The position numbers and the translations under genes were made by a program. The notes under the pieces are model-generated. The model saw nothing but the letters and a program-made list of their open reading frames with translations. It was not told where the DNA came from and searched no databases. DNA of 64,000 nt from Lewinellaceae bacterium (GTDB taxonomy: Bacteria > Bacteroidota > Bacteroidia > Chitinophagales > Saprospiraceae). The stretch is from the NCBI GenBank assembly GCA_016716135.1, contig JADJWX010000002.1, positions 1 through 64,000 of the forward strand. Reading direction: 5' to 3'. Shown piece after piece: positions 26,941 to 34,491 of this stretch; position 1 is the stretch's first letter, and every line of letters starts with the position of its first letter.

Positions 26941-27381
26941 ATGCACCCTCTTTTCTTCGGCATTCTACCATTCCTTTTGGCCGTGAGCTTTACCCTCCTG
27001 CCGGGTGACGCTTTCGGTTGTGGTAAAGGTTGCAGTACCGGCAAGCGTGCGACGAAGGGCGTTGCAAGAGAAGTATCCTGCTGCGCTGGTACCGGGAACG
27101 AATCATCCTGCTGCGGCAAAAACCAGCCTACAAGCAATGAAAAGCAAAGACCGGTTTGTGATCACCACGGCGACGATAAAGGTTGCGGAGGTCGCTGTGG
27201 CGGTAAATGCGGCGGCCATTGCACCTGCCCTATGGCGGTTTCAAGTGTAGGATTATTTCCAGAAGTCGAACTTTTCCTGCCCGTTTTCATCTCGTTTTCG
27301 AGGGCGTACCTCCCCTATCAGTCCCCTTCCCTTCCCAACGTTTCGTTGGATATTTGGCTCCCGCCAAACATCCTGTCCTGA
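26941..27381 (+). CDS. Secreted Cys/His-rich protein, copper-island family (CGGKCGGHCTCP type)
   Basis: A protein of 146 residues with a signal peptide (about 1-25). The mature part is packed with Cys pairs: GCGKGCSTGK, SCCAGTGNESSCCGK, then DKGCGGRCGGKCGGHCTCPM, followed by a hydrophobic tail ending NVSLDIWLPPNIL. The tail and the CGGHCTCP block are shared with the gene at 38365, so they are paralogues. The thiol density and the neighbours (oxidases, CopB, HMA protein) suggest binding of copper or another soft metal outside the cytoplasm; this is inferred. It has its own promoter and is the first gene of the copper region. Confidence 0.7.
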   Translation: MHPLFFGILPFLLAVSFTLLPGDAFGCGKGCSTGKRATKGVAREVSCCAGTGNESSCCGKNQPTSNEKQRPVCDHHGDDKGCGGRCGGKCGGHCTCPMAVSSVGLFPEVELFLPVFISFSRAYLPYQSPSLPNVSLDIWLPPNILS

Positions 27382-27575
27382 TTCCGGACAGCCAATAGTG
27401 TGTCTTGTCGAAACGGTTGACGCATCGCGTTGACCGAAGCGGTCGTGTTTTTACGTCCGTTACCCCGTTTTAGCGACACGCTATGCCGTTCGGTTGCCGC
27501 CACGAGGCATTCTGCTTTGCCGGCTAAATTTTTCTAACGCTCATGCAACCTTTCTCCCGACGGTACTAAACTTCT

Positions 27576-28163
27576 ATGCCTGACTACGCGAATAAGCGAC
27601 ACGACCAACCGCTGCCCGATCCTGCCGATTTGGAATTGGCGGCGGCCTGCCGTGCCGGCGAACCTCAAGCCCAACGCGCGTTGTGGAAACGGTACAAAAA
27701 CCGGATGTACGGCGTTTGTCTGCGACTTGCCGCATCGCCCCAGGAAGCGGAAGACTGGTTGCAGGAGGCCTTTATCCAGGTATTTCGGCACATCGAAAAG
27801 TACCGGGGCGAGGGCAGTCTGGAAGGCTGGGTGCGGCGAATCGTGGTGCGCACCGCCATCCAACACCTCAAACTGCAACGCCTGAAGACCACCGGGTTGG
27901 ACGACGAAACGCTGGAACGCCTGCTTTTTGAAAACGCAGAAACGGACGCCGGCGAAAGAGACGAGCCGGGGCGCCTGGTGGGATTGCTTCAACAACTGCC
28001 GCCGGGTTTTCGCGCAGTGCTGAACCTGTACGTGTTGGAAGATCGCAGCCATGAAGAGATTGCCCGCGAACTGAATATTACGATTGGAACCTCAAAGTCC
28101 CAACTCAGCCGTGCCAAGGCTTTTCTGAAGCGGCTTTTAGATAAAACATTGATATTATTATGA
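27576..28163 (+). CDS. ECF-type RNA polymerase sigma factor, copper-island regulator
   Basis: A protein of 195 residues. Region 2 is clear (LWKRYKNRMYGVCLRLAASP, AEDWLQEAFIQVFRHIEKYR, LEGWVRRIVVRTAIQHL), as is region 4 (QLPPGFRAVLNLYVLEDRSH then EEIARELNITIGTSKSQLSR). It is a second ECF factor, distinct from the one at 26162, and its stop overlaps the ATG of the anti-sigma-like gene by 4 bp. The position directly ahead of the multicopper oxidase, MbnP and di-heme genes makes it the best candidate for their regulator. The intergenic stretch 27382-27575 holds no clear gene. Confidence 0.88.
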   Translation: MPDYANKRHDQPLPDPADLELAAACRAGEPQAQRALWKRYKNRMYGVCLRLAASPQEAEDWLQEAFIQVFRHIEKYRGEGSLEGWVRRIVVRTAIQHLKLQRLKTTGLDDETLERLLFENAETDAGERDEPGRLVGLLQQLPPGFRAVLNLYVLEDRSHEEIARELNITIGTSKSQLSRAKAFLKRLLDKTLILL

Positions 28164-28666
28164 ACCAGCCATTACATCCGGAACGTGACGATTTGGAGCA
28201 ACACTTGCACTCCAAACTGGACAACTATGCCCCCGAAGCCCCCGACCGGCTTTGGGCCGGTATCGAGGCGGAACTTCCGAAGCACCCCCGGCGCAGGCCG
28301 GTACTATGGTGGTGGTTATTCGGTGCCGGTGCGGCATTGGTCTTTGTGGGCCTCGCTTATCGTTTCGCCAGGGAGCACACCATAGCTGTGCCCGAACTCC
28401 GCAAGGTTGAACCGGAACCGGCAGTAAAACAAAATATGGCGCTTCAAAGCGCGCCGGAACGCCCGGCAAAAGGAACTTCAACTTTGGGAGTCATATCCCA
28501 AGCAACAACGGATATAGAAATGACTGAGCCTGAAGCCGTAAATCAGCCTGCTGTTCATTCCAAAATATTTAACCGGGGTAAATATCTCTTCCGGATAAAT
28601 GCCCCGATACCAGATATTTTACCGGAAAAATATCCATCGGAAACACAGGTACGACACAAAACCTGA
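28160..28666 (+). CDS. Anti-sigma-like protein, N-terminal part (probably broken from 28698-29543)
   Basis: A frame of 168 residues. The N-terminal part (HLHSKLDNYAPEAPDRLW) is the short region common in Bacteroidota anti-sigma proteins. A membrane helix (WWWLFGAGAALVFVGLAYRF) comes at about residue 52-71, then a Pro/Glu-rich linker. The frame stops at 28666, but a short stretch in another frame (TTQNLMFVEPARR) joins it to the beta-barrel frame starting before 28698. The gene at 24811 has the same layout in one piece. So I think two indels, near 28655 and 28690, split a single gene of about 460 residues. It overlaps the sigma gene by 4 bp. Confidence 0.65.
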   Translation: MNQPLHPERDDLEQHLHSKLDNYAPEAPDRLWAGIEAELPKHPRRRPVLWWWLFGAGAALVFVGLAYRFAREHTIAVPELRKVEPEPAVKQNMALQSAPERPAKGTSTLGVISQATTDIEMTEPEAVNQPAVHSKIFNRGKYLFRINAPIPDILPEKYPSETQVRHKT

Positions 28667-28697
28667 TGTTCGTTGAGCCAGCCAGGCGCTGTCGCCA

Positions 28698-29543
28698 ATG
28701 GAACCCCTGCTCTCCCCGTTAGCGCCGGTCTTGAAAAACGATTTACCCAAAATTCAGCCTTTCCATTTTCCTGTTAAACCAATACGCGAACGGCATTGGG
28801 AAATCGGAATCGTCGGCTCGCCGGTCTGGCTTTGGCAAGCGGCATCACCCATCGATCCTCACCACGGAGGACACATCGCCTTTGCCGAGCACCAGCAAGG
28901 AGCCGCTACCGGCTGGCAACAGGGCTTGACTATCGGATACTGGTTTTTACCCCGCTGGCGGGTGACGACAGGACTGTTTCGGCGCAACACCACACAGGTA
29001 TCCTCGCATACCGCTACCCTCCGGCTCATGGACGGGATATGCCTGAATCCTAACGACCCCGGCCCGAAGGAATACGAATTTCAGTACGGCTTATACTCGG
29101 GCGCCGGCGAATATCAACTGACCGTGCATATCGCCCAAGTGGATACGGCAAACAAGATGCCTGACGACGAACCCTTCACCTTGGCAATGCGCACCACACG
29201 CCGCAACTCCGATTGGGTGCTGCCGCTGGCGGTACAACGCGCATTCGGATATGGCCGTTGGCAGGGATTCGTGCAGGGAGGCCTACAGTTGAGTCTGCCC
29301 GGTAGCGCAACGGCACAGGTCGATCACTTCACCGAGGCTTGTATCGACCTGTGTTTTGCCAGCGGACGGATGCCAACTTTAAACATTACGGACCGCGAGA
29401 AGGCCTCGATTTCGTGGCTGCTCGGAGCGGGAATGGAGTACCGTATTGCGCCGCGTTGGGCGTTGTCCGTGGCGCCTACTCTTTTTGGGAAAAAAGGCCA
29501 AACCGGACTTTCAATGAACGCCGGATTGAGTTTTAAACTTTGA
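28698..29543 (+). CDS. Outer-membrane beta-barrel-like protein (probable C-terminal part of the anti-sigma fusion)
   Basis: A frame of 281 residues rich in alternating aromatic/hydrophobic strands (HWEIGIVGSPVWLWQAASP, TIGYWFLPRWRVTTGLFRR, GAGMEYRIAPRWALSVAPTL, ending MNAGLSFKL), as in an outer-membrane barrel. It has no signal peptide, which fits a frame broken away from the preceding membrane-anchored part. It has the layout of the C-terminal domain of the protein at 24811. The stop overlaps the frame of the multicopper oxidase gene, whose ATG is 15 bp further on. Confidence 0.6.
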   Translation: MEPLLSPLAPVLKNDLPKIQPFHFPVKPIRERHWEIGIVGSPVWLWQAASPIDPHHGGHIAFAEHQQGAATGWQQGLTIGYWFLPRWRVTTGLFRRNTTQVSSHTATLRLMDGICLNPNDPGPKEYEFQYGLYSGAGEYQLTVHIAQVDTANKMPDDEPFTLAMRTTRRNSDWVLPLAVQRAFGYGRWQGFVQGGLQLSLPGSATAQVDHFTEACIDLCFASGRMPTLNITDREKASISWLLGAGMEYRIAPRWALSVAPTLFGKKGQTGLSMNAGLSFKL

Positions 29544-29557
29544 GATTTTCTAAAACA

Positions 29558-31243
29558 ATGAAATTCAATTTTTTAAATAAAATACCAATCGCAATCCTTT
29601 TGTTCCATGCCGGACAAAGCCTTGCACAAACGACTATTTTGATTCCCGATACCCTCGCCGGCGATGTAATCAACCTGACCCTGCAAAACGGAACGCGGGA
29701 GTTTTACCCAGGCGTGGCCACCAAAACCATCGGCTACAACGGCAATTTCCTCGGCCCCACAATTATTCTGAACCAGGGGCAGCAAGTGACGCTTAACCTG
29801 CACAACCAACTCGGCGATACCACCACGACGCATTGGCACGGTCTGCATGTAGCGCCGGCAAACGACGGCAGCCCGCACAATCCGGTTATGGATGGAGAAA
29901 CTTGGTCGCCTTCGTTCACCGTAATGGATAAAGCGGCGACCTATTGGTACCATCCGCACTTGCACGGAAAAACGCTTAGCCAGGTGGTGAAAGGCGCGTC
30001 GGGCTTTATCATCATCCGCGACCCGGAAGAAGCTGCGTTGAACTTGCCGCGCACCTACGGCGTGGACGATGTGCCGCTGGTTTTTCAATGGAAAACCTTC
30101 GATGACGCGAAACAAATCGTGGAAATGGACGAAGCGGACAACGAGGTGCTGGTCAACGGCACGATAAACGGTACGCTCGAATTGCCCGCCCAAGTCGTGC
30201 GACTGCGTTTACTGAACGGATCGAGCCACCGGTTTTTCGATTTCGGCTTTGCCGATAACCGCTCTTTTAAACAGATCGCTTCCGACGCGGGTCTGCTCAA
30301 TGAGCCTGTGTCAATGACCCGTCTTATCCTCGGTTCCGGCGAACGCGCCGAAATCCTCGTGGATTTGAGCGGATTACAGGGCAATACCTTGAAATTGCGT
30401 CAGTACGGAACCCAACTCCCACAGGGCTACCCCGGCGGAACGATGATGATGGGCGGCATGACCGGCCCGAAAGACAACACGGATTTCGATTTGCTGACCA
30501 TCCAGATTGTTGCACCGACGGCCAATGCTATCACAACCGTTCCGGCGTCAATGACGACGAACATTGCCTGGCCACAAGCAGGCGCTTCAACCCGCTCGTT
30601 CGGCCTGTCGGCGCAACCGATGATGAGCATGACCAATTTCTTTATCAACGGCCTGAAGTTCGATATGGAAACGGTGAATTTCAGTACCCAGGTAGGCAAA
30701 ACTGAAATCTGGACCATCACGAACCAGACCATGATGGCGCACCCGTTTCACGTTCATGGGATGCATTTTTATGTGCTGGCTGTGAATGGCGCCACCCCGC
30801 CGGCCAACCTGCGCGGACGAAAAGACGTGGTGGTCGTTCCGCCGATGAACGGTTCGGTGAAGATTATCCTGAAGTTTGAAGATTTCAGCGATCCCCACAT
30901 GCCTTACATGTACCACTGCCACATCCTGAGCCATGAAGATACCGGCATGATGGGACAGTTTATCGTCAATTCTGCCGCCTCTGGCACCATTGAAAACCTC
31001 GCACAGGAGCACCTACGCATTTCGCCCACTTTGCTCGCGCCGGGTTTGGAAAAGGTGGAGATCAGCGCCGATAACGGCTGGGAACCGGTCCGGATAGAGG
31101 TGTACGGCCAGGATGGACGCTTGTTGCTGACCGAACGGAACGCGACGCGGATAGCCGCGGACCGGCTGGCTTCGGGTGTGAATTCCATCCAAATTTTTAC
31201 TGCCCGCGGTACGGCGGTCTTCAAAATTGTAAAAACAAACTAA
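29558..31243 (+). CDS. Secreted multicopper oxidase with T9SS sorting domain
   Basis: About 561 residues: signal peptide (ends near AGQSLAQT), three cupredoxin domains and a C-terminal T9SS domain (last about 80 residues). Copper ligands are complete: THWHGLHV, YWYHPHLHGK, HPFHVHGMHF and YHCHILSHEDTGMM (His-Cys-His type 1/3 cluster plus axial Met). A Met-rich loop (MMMGGMTG) recalls the Cu(I)-oxidase site of CueO. Likely function: oxidation of Cu(I) or other reduced substrates at the cell surface. I choose the ATG at 29558, which gives a clean signal peptide. It heads the run of copper genes with MbnP and di-heme proteins. Confidence 0.92.
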   Translation: MKFNFLNKIPIAILLFHAGQSLAQTTILIPDTLAGDVINLTLQNGTREFYPGVATKTIGYNGNFLGPTIILNQGQQVTLNLHNQLGDTTTTHWHGLHVAPANDGSPHNPVMDGETWSPSFTVMDKAATYWYHPHLHGKTLSQVVKGASGFIIIRDPEEAALNLPRTYGVDDVPLVFQWKTFDDAKQIVEMDEADNEVLVNGTINGTLELPAQVVRLRLLNGSSHRFFDFGFADNRSFKQIASDAGLLNEPVSMTRLILGSGERAEILVDLSGLQGNTLKLRQYGTQLPQGYPGGTMMMGGMTGPKDNTDFDLLTIQIVAPTANAITTVPASMTTNIAWPQAGASTRSFGLSAQPMMSMTNFFINGLKFDMETVNFSTQVGKTEIWTITNQTMMAHPFHVHGMHFYVLAVNGATPPANLRGRKDVVVVPPMNGSVKIILKFEDFSDPHMPYMYHCHILSHEDTGMMGQFIVNSAASGTIENLAQEHLRISPTLLAPGLEKVEISADNGWEPVRIEVYGQDGRLLLTERNATRIAADRLASGVNSIQIFTARGTAVFKIVKTN

Positions 31244-31282
31244 CCTGCTTTCATCACTTAAATTAAACAACATCCAAGTTTT

Positions 31283-32257
31283 ATGAAAAAACTGCTCCTC
31301 TCTGTCCTGTCCTTTCTGTCGGTTTTGTCGGTTCAGGCTCAAAACAACATCGAATTGCACCTTTCCCCACGCCTTGGCGCCGCGCCGTTTGCGTTGAACA
31401 CACCGGTTTCGGCGGGGTCCTACGATTATAAGATCACGCGGTTGGAATATTACATTTCCGAAATCAAGATCACCCACGACGGTGGCCAGGTAACGCCGAT
31501 GACGGATATGTACCTGCTCGTTCGCCCCGCCGTTGACAGCATGTACGAACTGGGTTCGTTCCCAGGTATTGTCAACGTGGAAAGCATCACTTTTTCCGTG
31601 GGCGTTGACCAAGCCCATAACCACCTGGACCCGGCGGCCTATCCGGCTAATCATCCGTTGGCGCCACAAAACCCAGCCATGCAATGGGGCTGGTCGGCCG
31701 GCTACCGGTTCGTGGCTATCGAGGGCAAAGCGGGCACAAACTTCGCCAACGACTATGAAATCCACGCCTTGGGTGACGCGAATTACAAGACCGTGACGCT
31801 CGCCACTATCGCAGAAAATCACGCCAACGGAGATAAAACCATTCACTTGATCGCGGATTACGCCCAGGTTTTGAATTCGATCAACGTGTCGGCCGGATTG
31901 ATCGTACACGGTTCCACGGGTAAAGCCGTGACCTTGATGAACAACATGAAAAATGTAGTTTTCACCGCTGAAATGGTAACCATGACGATAGACCCTACGT
32001 TTGAAGGCGCTTTCGCAGTATCGCCCAACCCAGCTGCGCCTGGTGAGGCCATAGTAACCATGACGCTCCCGGCGGGTTATTCCTACCGTGTTACGCTAAC
32101 AGATTTGATCGGACGGGTGGTAATAAACCAGCCGGTTGCAGCCGATCGCCAATCGTATCCGCTGATCGACGATTTGAATGCCGGCACGTACTTCGTGCAT
32201 TTGTGGCAACAAGAACGCCCCGTGGCAGTGGAGAAGTTATTGATTACACCCCGTTAA
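31283..32257 (+). CDS. MbnP-family copper-binding protein with T9SS domain
   Basis: A protein of 324 residues with a signal peptide (ends VQAQ). It matches MbnP: ITRLEYYISEIKIT, SITFSVGVDQAHNHLDP, AMQWGWSAGYRFVAIEGK and, later, AGLIVHG. MbnP proteins are partners of the di-heme enzyme MbnH, which in characterised systems modifies a Trp of MbnP and creates a copper site. The two di-heme genes immediately downstream fit this pairing. The last 75 residues (SPNPAAPGEAIV, GTYFVHLW) are a T9SS sorting domain, so this MbnP is surface-exposed or released. Confidence 0.9.
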   Translation: MKKLLLSVLSFLSVLSVQAQNNIELHLSPRLGAAPFALNTPVSAGSYDYKITRLEYYISEIKITHDGGQVTPMTDMYLLVRPAVDSMYELGSFPGIVNVESITFSVGVDQAHNHLDPAAYPANHPLAPQNPAMQWGWSAGYRFVAIEGKAGTNFANDYEIHALGDANYKTVTLATIAENHANGDKTIHLIADYAQVLNSINVSAGLIVHGSTGKAVTLMNNMKNVVFTAEMVTMTIDPTFEGAFAVSPNPAAPGEAIVTMTLPAGYSYRVTLTDLIGRVVINQPVAADRQSYPLIDDLNAGTYFVHLWQQERPVAVEKLLITPR

Positions 32258-32328
32258 TAAGTTTTTTTCTTAAGCAGTTGGCGCGCGCCGGATACGCGAT
32301 GTATCCGGTGTCGCGCCTGCCTTTGAGT

Positions 32329-33351
32329 ATGAGAGAACTTGGAATATTTGTTGTCCTGGTAGTTTCGCTGTTTGCTTGCCGCAAGGAGACATCGGAACCC
32401 GTCATTGCTGCTCCGGAACCGCTGCTGGCCGTGCCGACGGGATTTCCATTTCCGGAATTTCCGGCAGGGAACGAATTGACGCCGGCCCGTTGGGCATTGG
32501 GCAAAAAATTATTTTACGATCCCGTTTTGTCTCGCGACAGTACCCTGTCGTGTGCCTCGTGCCACCACCTGGCGAAAGCGTTTAGCGATACGGTAGCGTT
32601 CAGTCCCGGCGTGGGTGGGTTACCCGGTACGCGCAACGCGCCTACCTTGGCGAATATCGGTTACCATCCGTATTTCACTCGGGAGGGTGGAGTGCCGACT
32701 TTGGAAATGCAAATCCTGGTACCGATCCAGGAGCACAACGAATTCGATTTTAACATCCTGCTTATTGCCGAGCGATTGAAACGCGACACGGCTTACGTCC
32801 GAATGAGTCGCGAAGCCTACGACCGCGAACCGGATGCTTTCGTAATTACCCGCTCCATTGCCTGTTTCGAAAGAACCTTCGTGAGCGGACAAAGCCGTTA
32901 CGACCAGTATTTTTTTCAGGGAAAAACTTCGGCGTTGACGGCGGCGGAAAAACGCGGCATGGATTTGTTTTTTTCCGAAAAAACCAACTGCTCGCAATGC
33001 CACTCCGGGTTTAACTTCACGAATTACGCTTTTGAAAACAACGGCCTTTACGCCGATTACCCGGACCCCGGCCGGTTCCGCCTGACCGAACTGGAAGGCG
33101 ACCGCGCTCGCTTCAAAGTAGCTACGTTACGAAATGTAGCGTTTACTGCGCCGTATATGCACGACGGCAGTTTGCAAACCCTGGAAGCCGTGGTCGAGCA
33201 TTATAATTCCGGCGGACAGCCGCATCCGAACAAAAGTTCGTTGGTGCGGCCTTTGGGCTTAAGTGCCGGCGAAAAAGCCGATTTGGTGGCATTCCTGCGC
33301 AGCCTGACCGATGAAGCCTTTGTCAACAATCCAAAATTTCGTCAACATTGA
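32329..33351 (+). CDS. mbnH: Di-heme cytochrome c peroxidase/MauG-MbnH family lipoprotein
   Basis: About 340 residues. The lipobox LFAC gives a lipoprotein near residue 18. Two c-type heme motifs, CASCHH and CSQCHS, and GGLPGTRNAPTLANIGYHP, MQILVPIQEHNEFD and VAFTAPYMHDGSL are characteristic of the CcpA/MauG superfamily. Directly after MbnP, the likely role is MbnH-like oxidation of that partner. I choose the ATG at 32329 (MRELGIFVV) because the longer frame overlaps MbnP and lacks a signal sequence. A second such enzyme overlaps its stop region, so this is a two-enzyme arrangement. Confidence 0.88.
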   Translation: MRELGIFVVLVVSLFACRKETSEPVIAAPEPLLAVPTGFPFPEFPAGNELTPARWALGKKLFYDPVLSRDSTLSCASCHHLAKAFSDTVAFSPGVGGLPGTRNAPTLANIGYHPYFTREGGVPTLEMQILVPIQEHNEFDFNILLIAERLKRDTAYVRMSREAYDREPDAFVITRSIACFERTFVSGQSRYDQYFFQGKTSALTAAEKRGMDLFFSEKTNCSQCHSGFNFTNYAFENNGLYADYPDPGRFRLTELEGDRARFKVATLRNVAFTAPYMHDGSLQTLEAVVEHYNSGGQPHPNKSSLVRPLGLSAGEKADLVAFLRSLTDEAFVNNPKFRQH

Positions 33352-33362
33352 TTTTACCGAAC

Positions 33363-34442
33363 ATGAAAAAACTGCTTCTACTCCTGTTCCCTGCAATTAC
33401 TTTTTTTGCTTGCGACTCGAAAGACCCCGTTGAACCGCCCGCTACATACGATCCCACGCCTTATAATCTTGACGTGGGTTATTTTCCTACCCCCGATTTG
33501 CCTGCCGACAACAAACTGACAGTAGCCGGCGTACAGCTGGGCCGGATGCTTTTTTACGAAAAAATGCTTTCCAAGGACGGCTCGCAGTCTTGCGCCGATT
33601 GCCACCAGCAAAAAGACGGTTTTTCGGACATGCGCCAATTCAGCATCGGTGTGGAAGGCCTGCCGGGAAAACGCCAAGCCATGCCGGTGATGAACCTGGC
33701 TTGGCACCTCAATGGCTTGTTTTGGGACGGACGCGCTCCGCTCGTGCGCGACCAGGCATTGAAACCGATACAGGATCCGCTGGAAATGAATGAAACCTTA
33801 CCCAACGCTGTGACCAAACTTTCCACCGATAAACGGTACACCGATCAGTTCATCCGGGCATTCGGCGATACGGCGGTTACTTCTGAACGTATGGCCTTAG
33901 CCTTGGAACAATTCATGCTCACGATGGTATCGAACAACTCAAAATATGACAAATGGAAAAACGGCACGGCTACCCTGACCGATAGCGAGGAACGCGGACG
34001 CCAGCTGTTTTTTACTGAATTCGATCCCTTTGGCTCAGAGAGCGGGGCAGAATGTTTTCATTGCCATGCGGGATTTAACTTCACCAACGACGAATTTATG
34101 AACAACGGTCTCGATGCCGATGCGGAACAAACCGACGAGGGTCGCCAAAAAGTGTCGGGCAATCCGTTGGACAAAGCCCGGTTCAAGGTGCCGAGCCTGC
34201 GCAATATTGCACTCACCGCACCGTACATGCACGATGGGCGTTTCACCACCCTGGAAGAAGTGATCAACCACTACAATACCGGCGTCAAGTCTTCCGCTAC
34301 GGTGGACGAATTGATGCAATACAATCTGCAACCAGGAGGCTTGCAACTCACGGCACAGGAAAAGGCGGATTTGGTGGCATTTTTAAAAACGCTGACCGAC
34401 GAAACCTTTCTGACAAACGCGGCGTATAAGTCGCCGTTTTGA
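33363..34442 (+). CDS. Second di-heme cytochrome c peroxidase/MauG-MbnH family lipoprotein
   Basis: About 359 residues with lipobox (ITFFACDSK). Heme motifs CADCHQ and CFHCHA, and LFWDGRAP, QDPLEMNE and ALTAPYMHDGRF follow the MauG/CcpA plan. It starts 11 bp after the first di-heme gene and shares its architecture (for instance GFNFTNDEFMNNG against GFNFTNYAFENNG), so the pair arose by duplication. One copy may act on MbnP and the other as a peroxidase or electron partner; which does what cannot be told. Confidence 0.88.
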   Translation: MKKLLLLLFPAITFFACDSKDPVEPPATYDPTPYNLDVGYFPTPDLPADNKLTVAGVQLGRMLFYEKMLSKDGSQSCADCHQQKDGFSDMRQFSIGVEGLPGKRQAMPVMNLAWHLNGLFWDGRAPLVRDQALKPIQDPLEMNETLPNAVTKLSTDKRYTDQFIRAFGDTAVTSERMALALEQFMLTMVSNNSKYDKWKNGTATLTDSEERGRQLFFTEFDPFGSESGAECFHCHAGFNFTNDEFMNNGLDADAEQTDEGRQKVSGNPLDKARFKVPSLRNIALTAPYMHDGRFTTLEEVINHYNTGVKSSATVDELMQYNLQPGGLQLTAQEKADLVAFLKTLTDETFLTNAAYKSPF

Positions 34443-34491
34443 TCTGCAAAGCGCTGAGTGTTTAGCATCTAACCATTCTAAAACTACCCTT

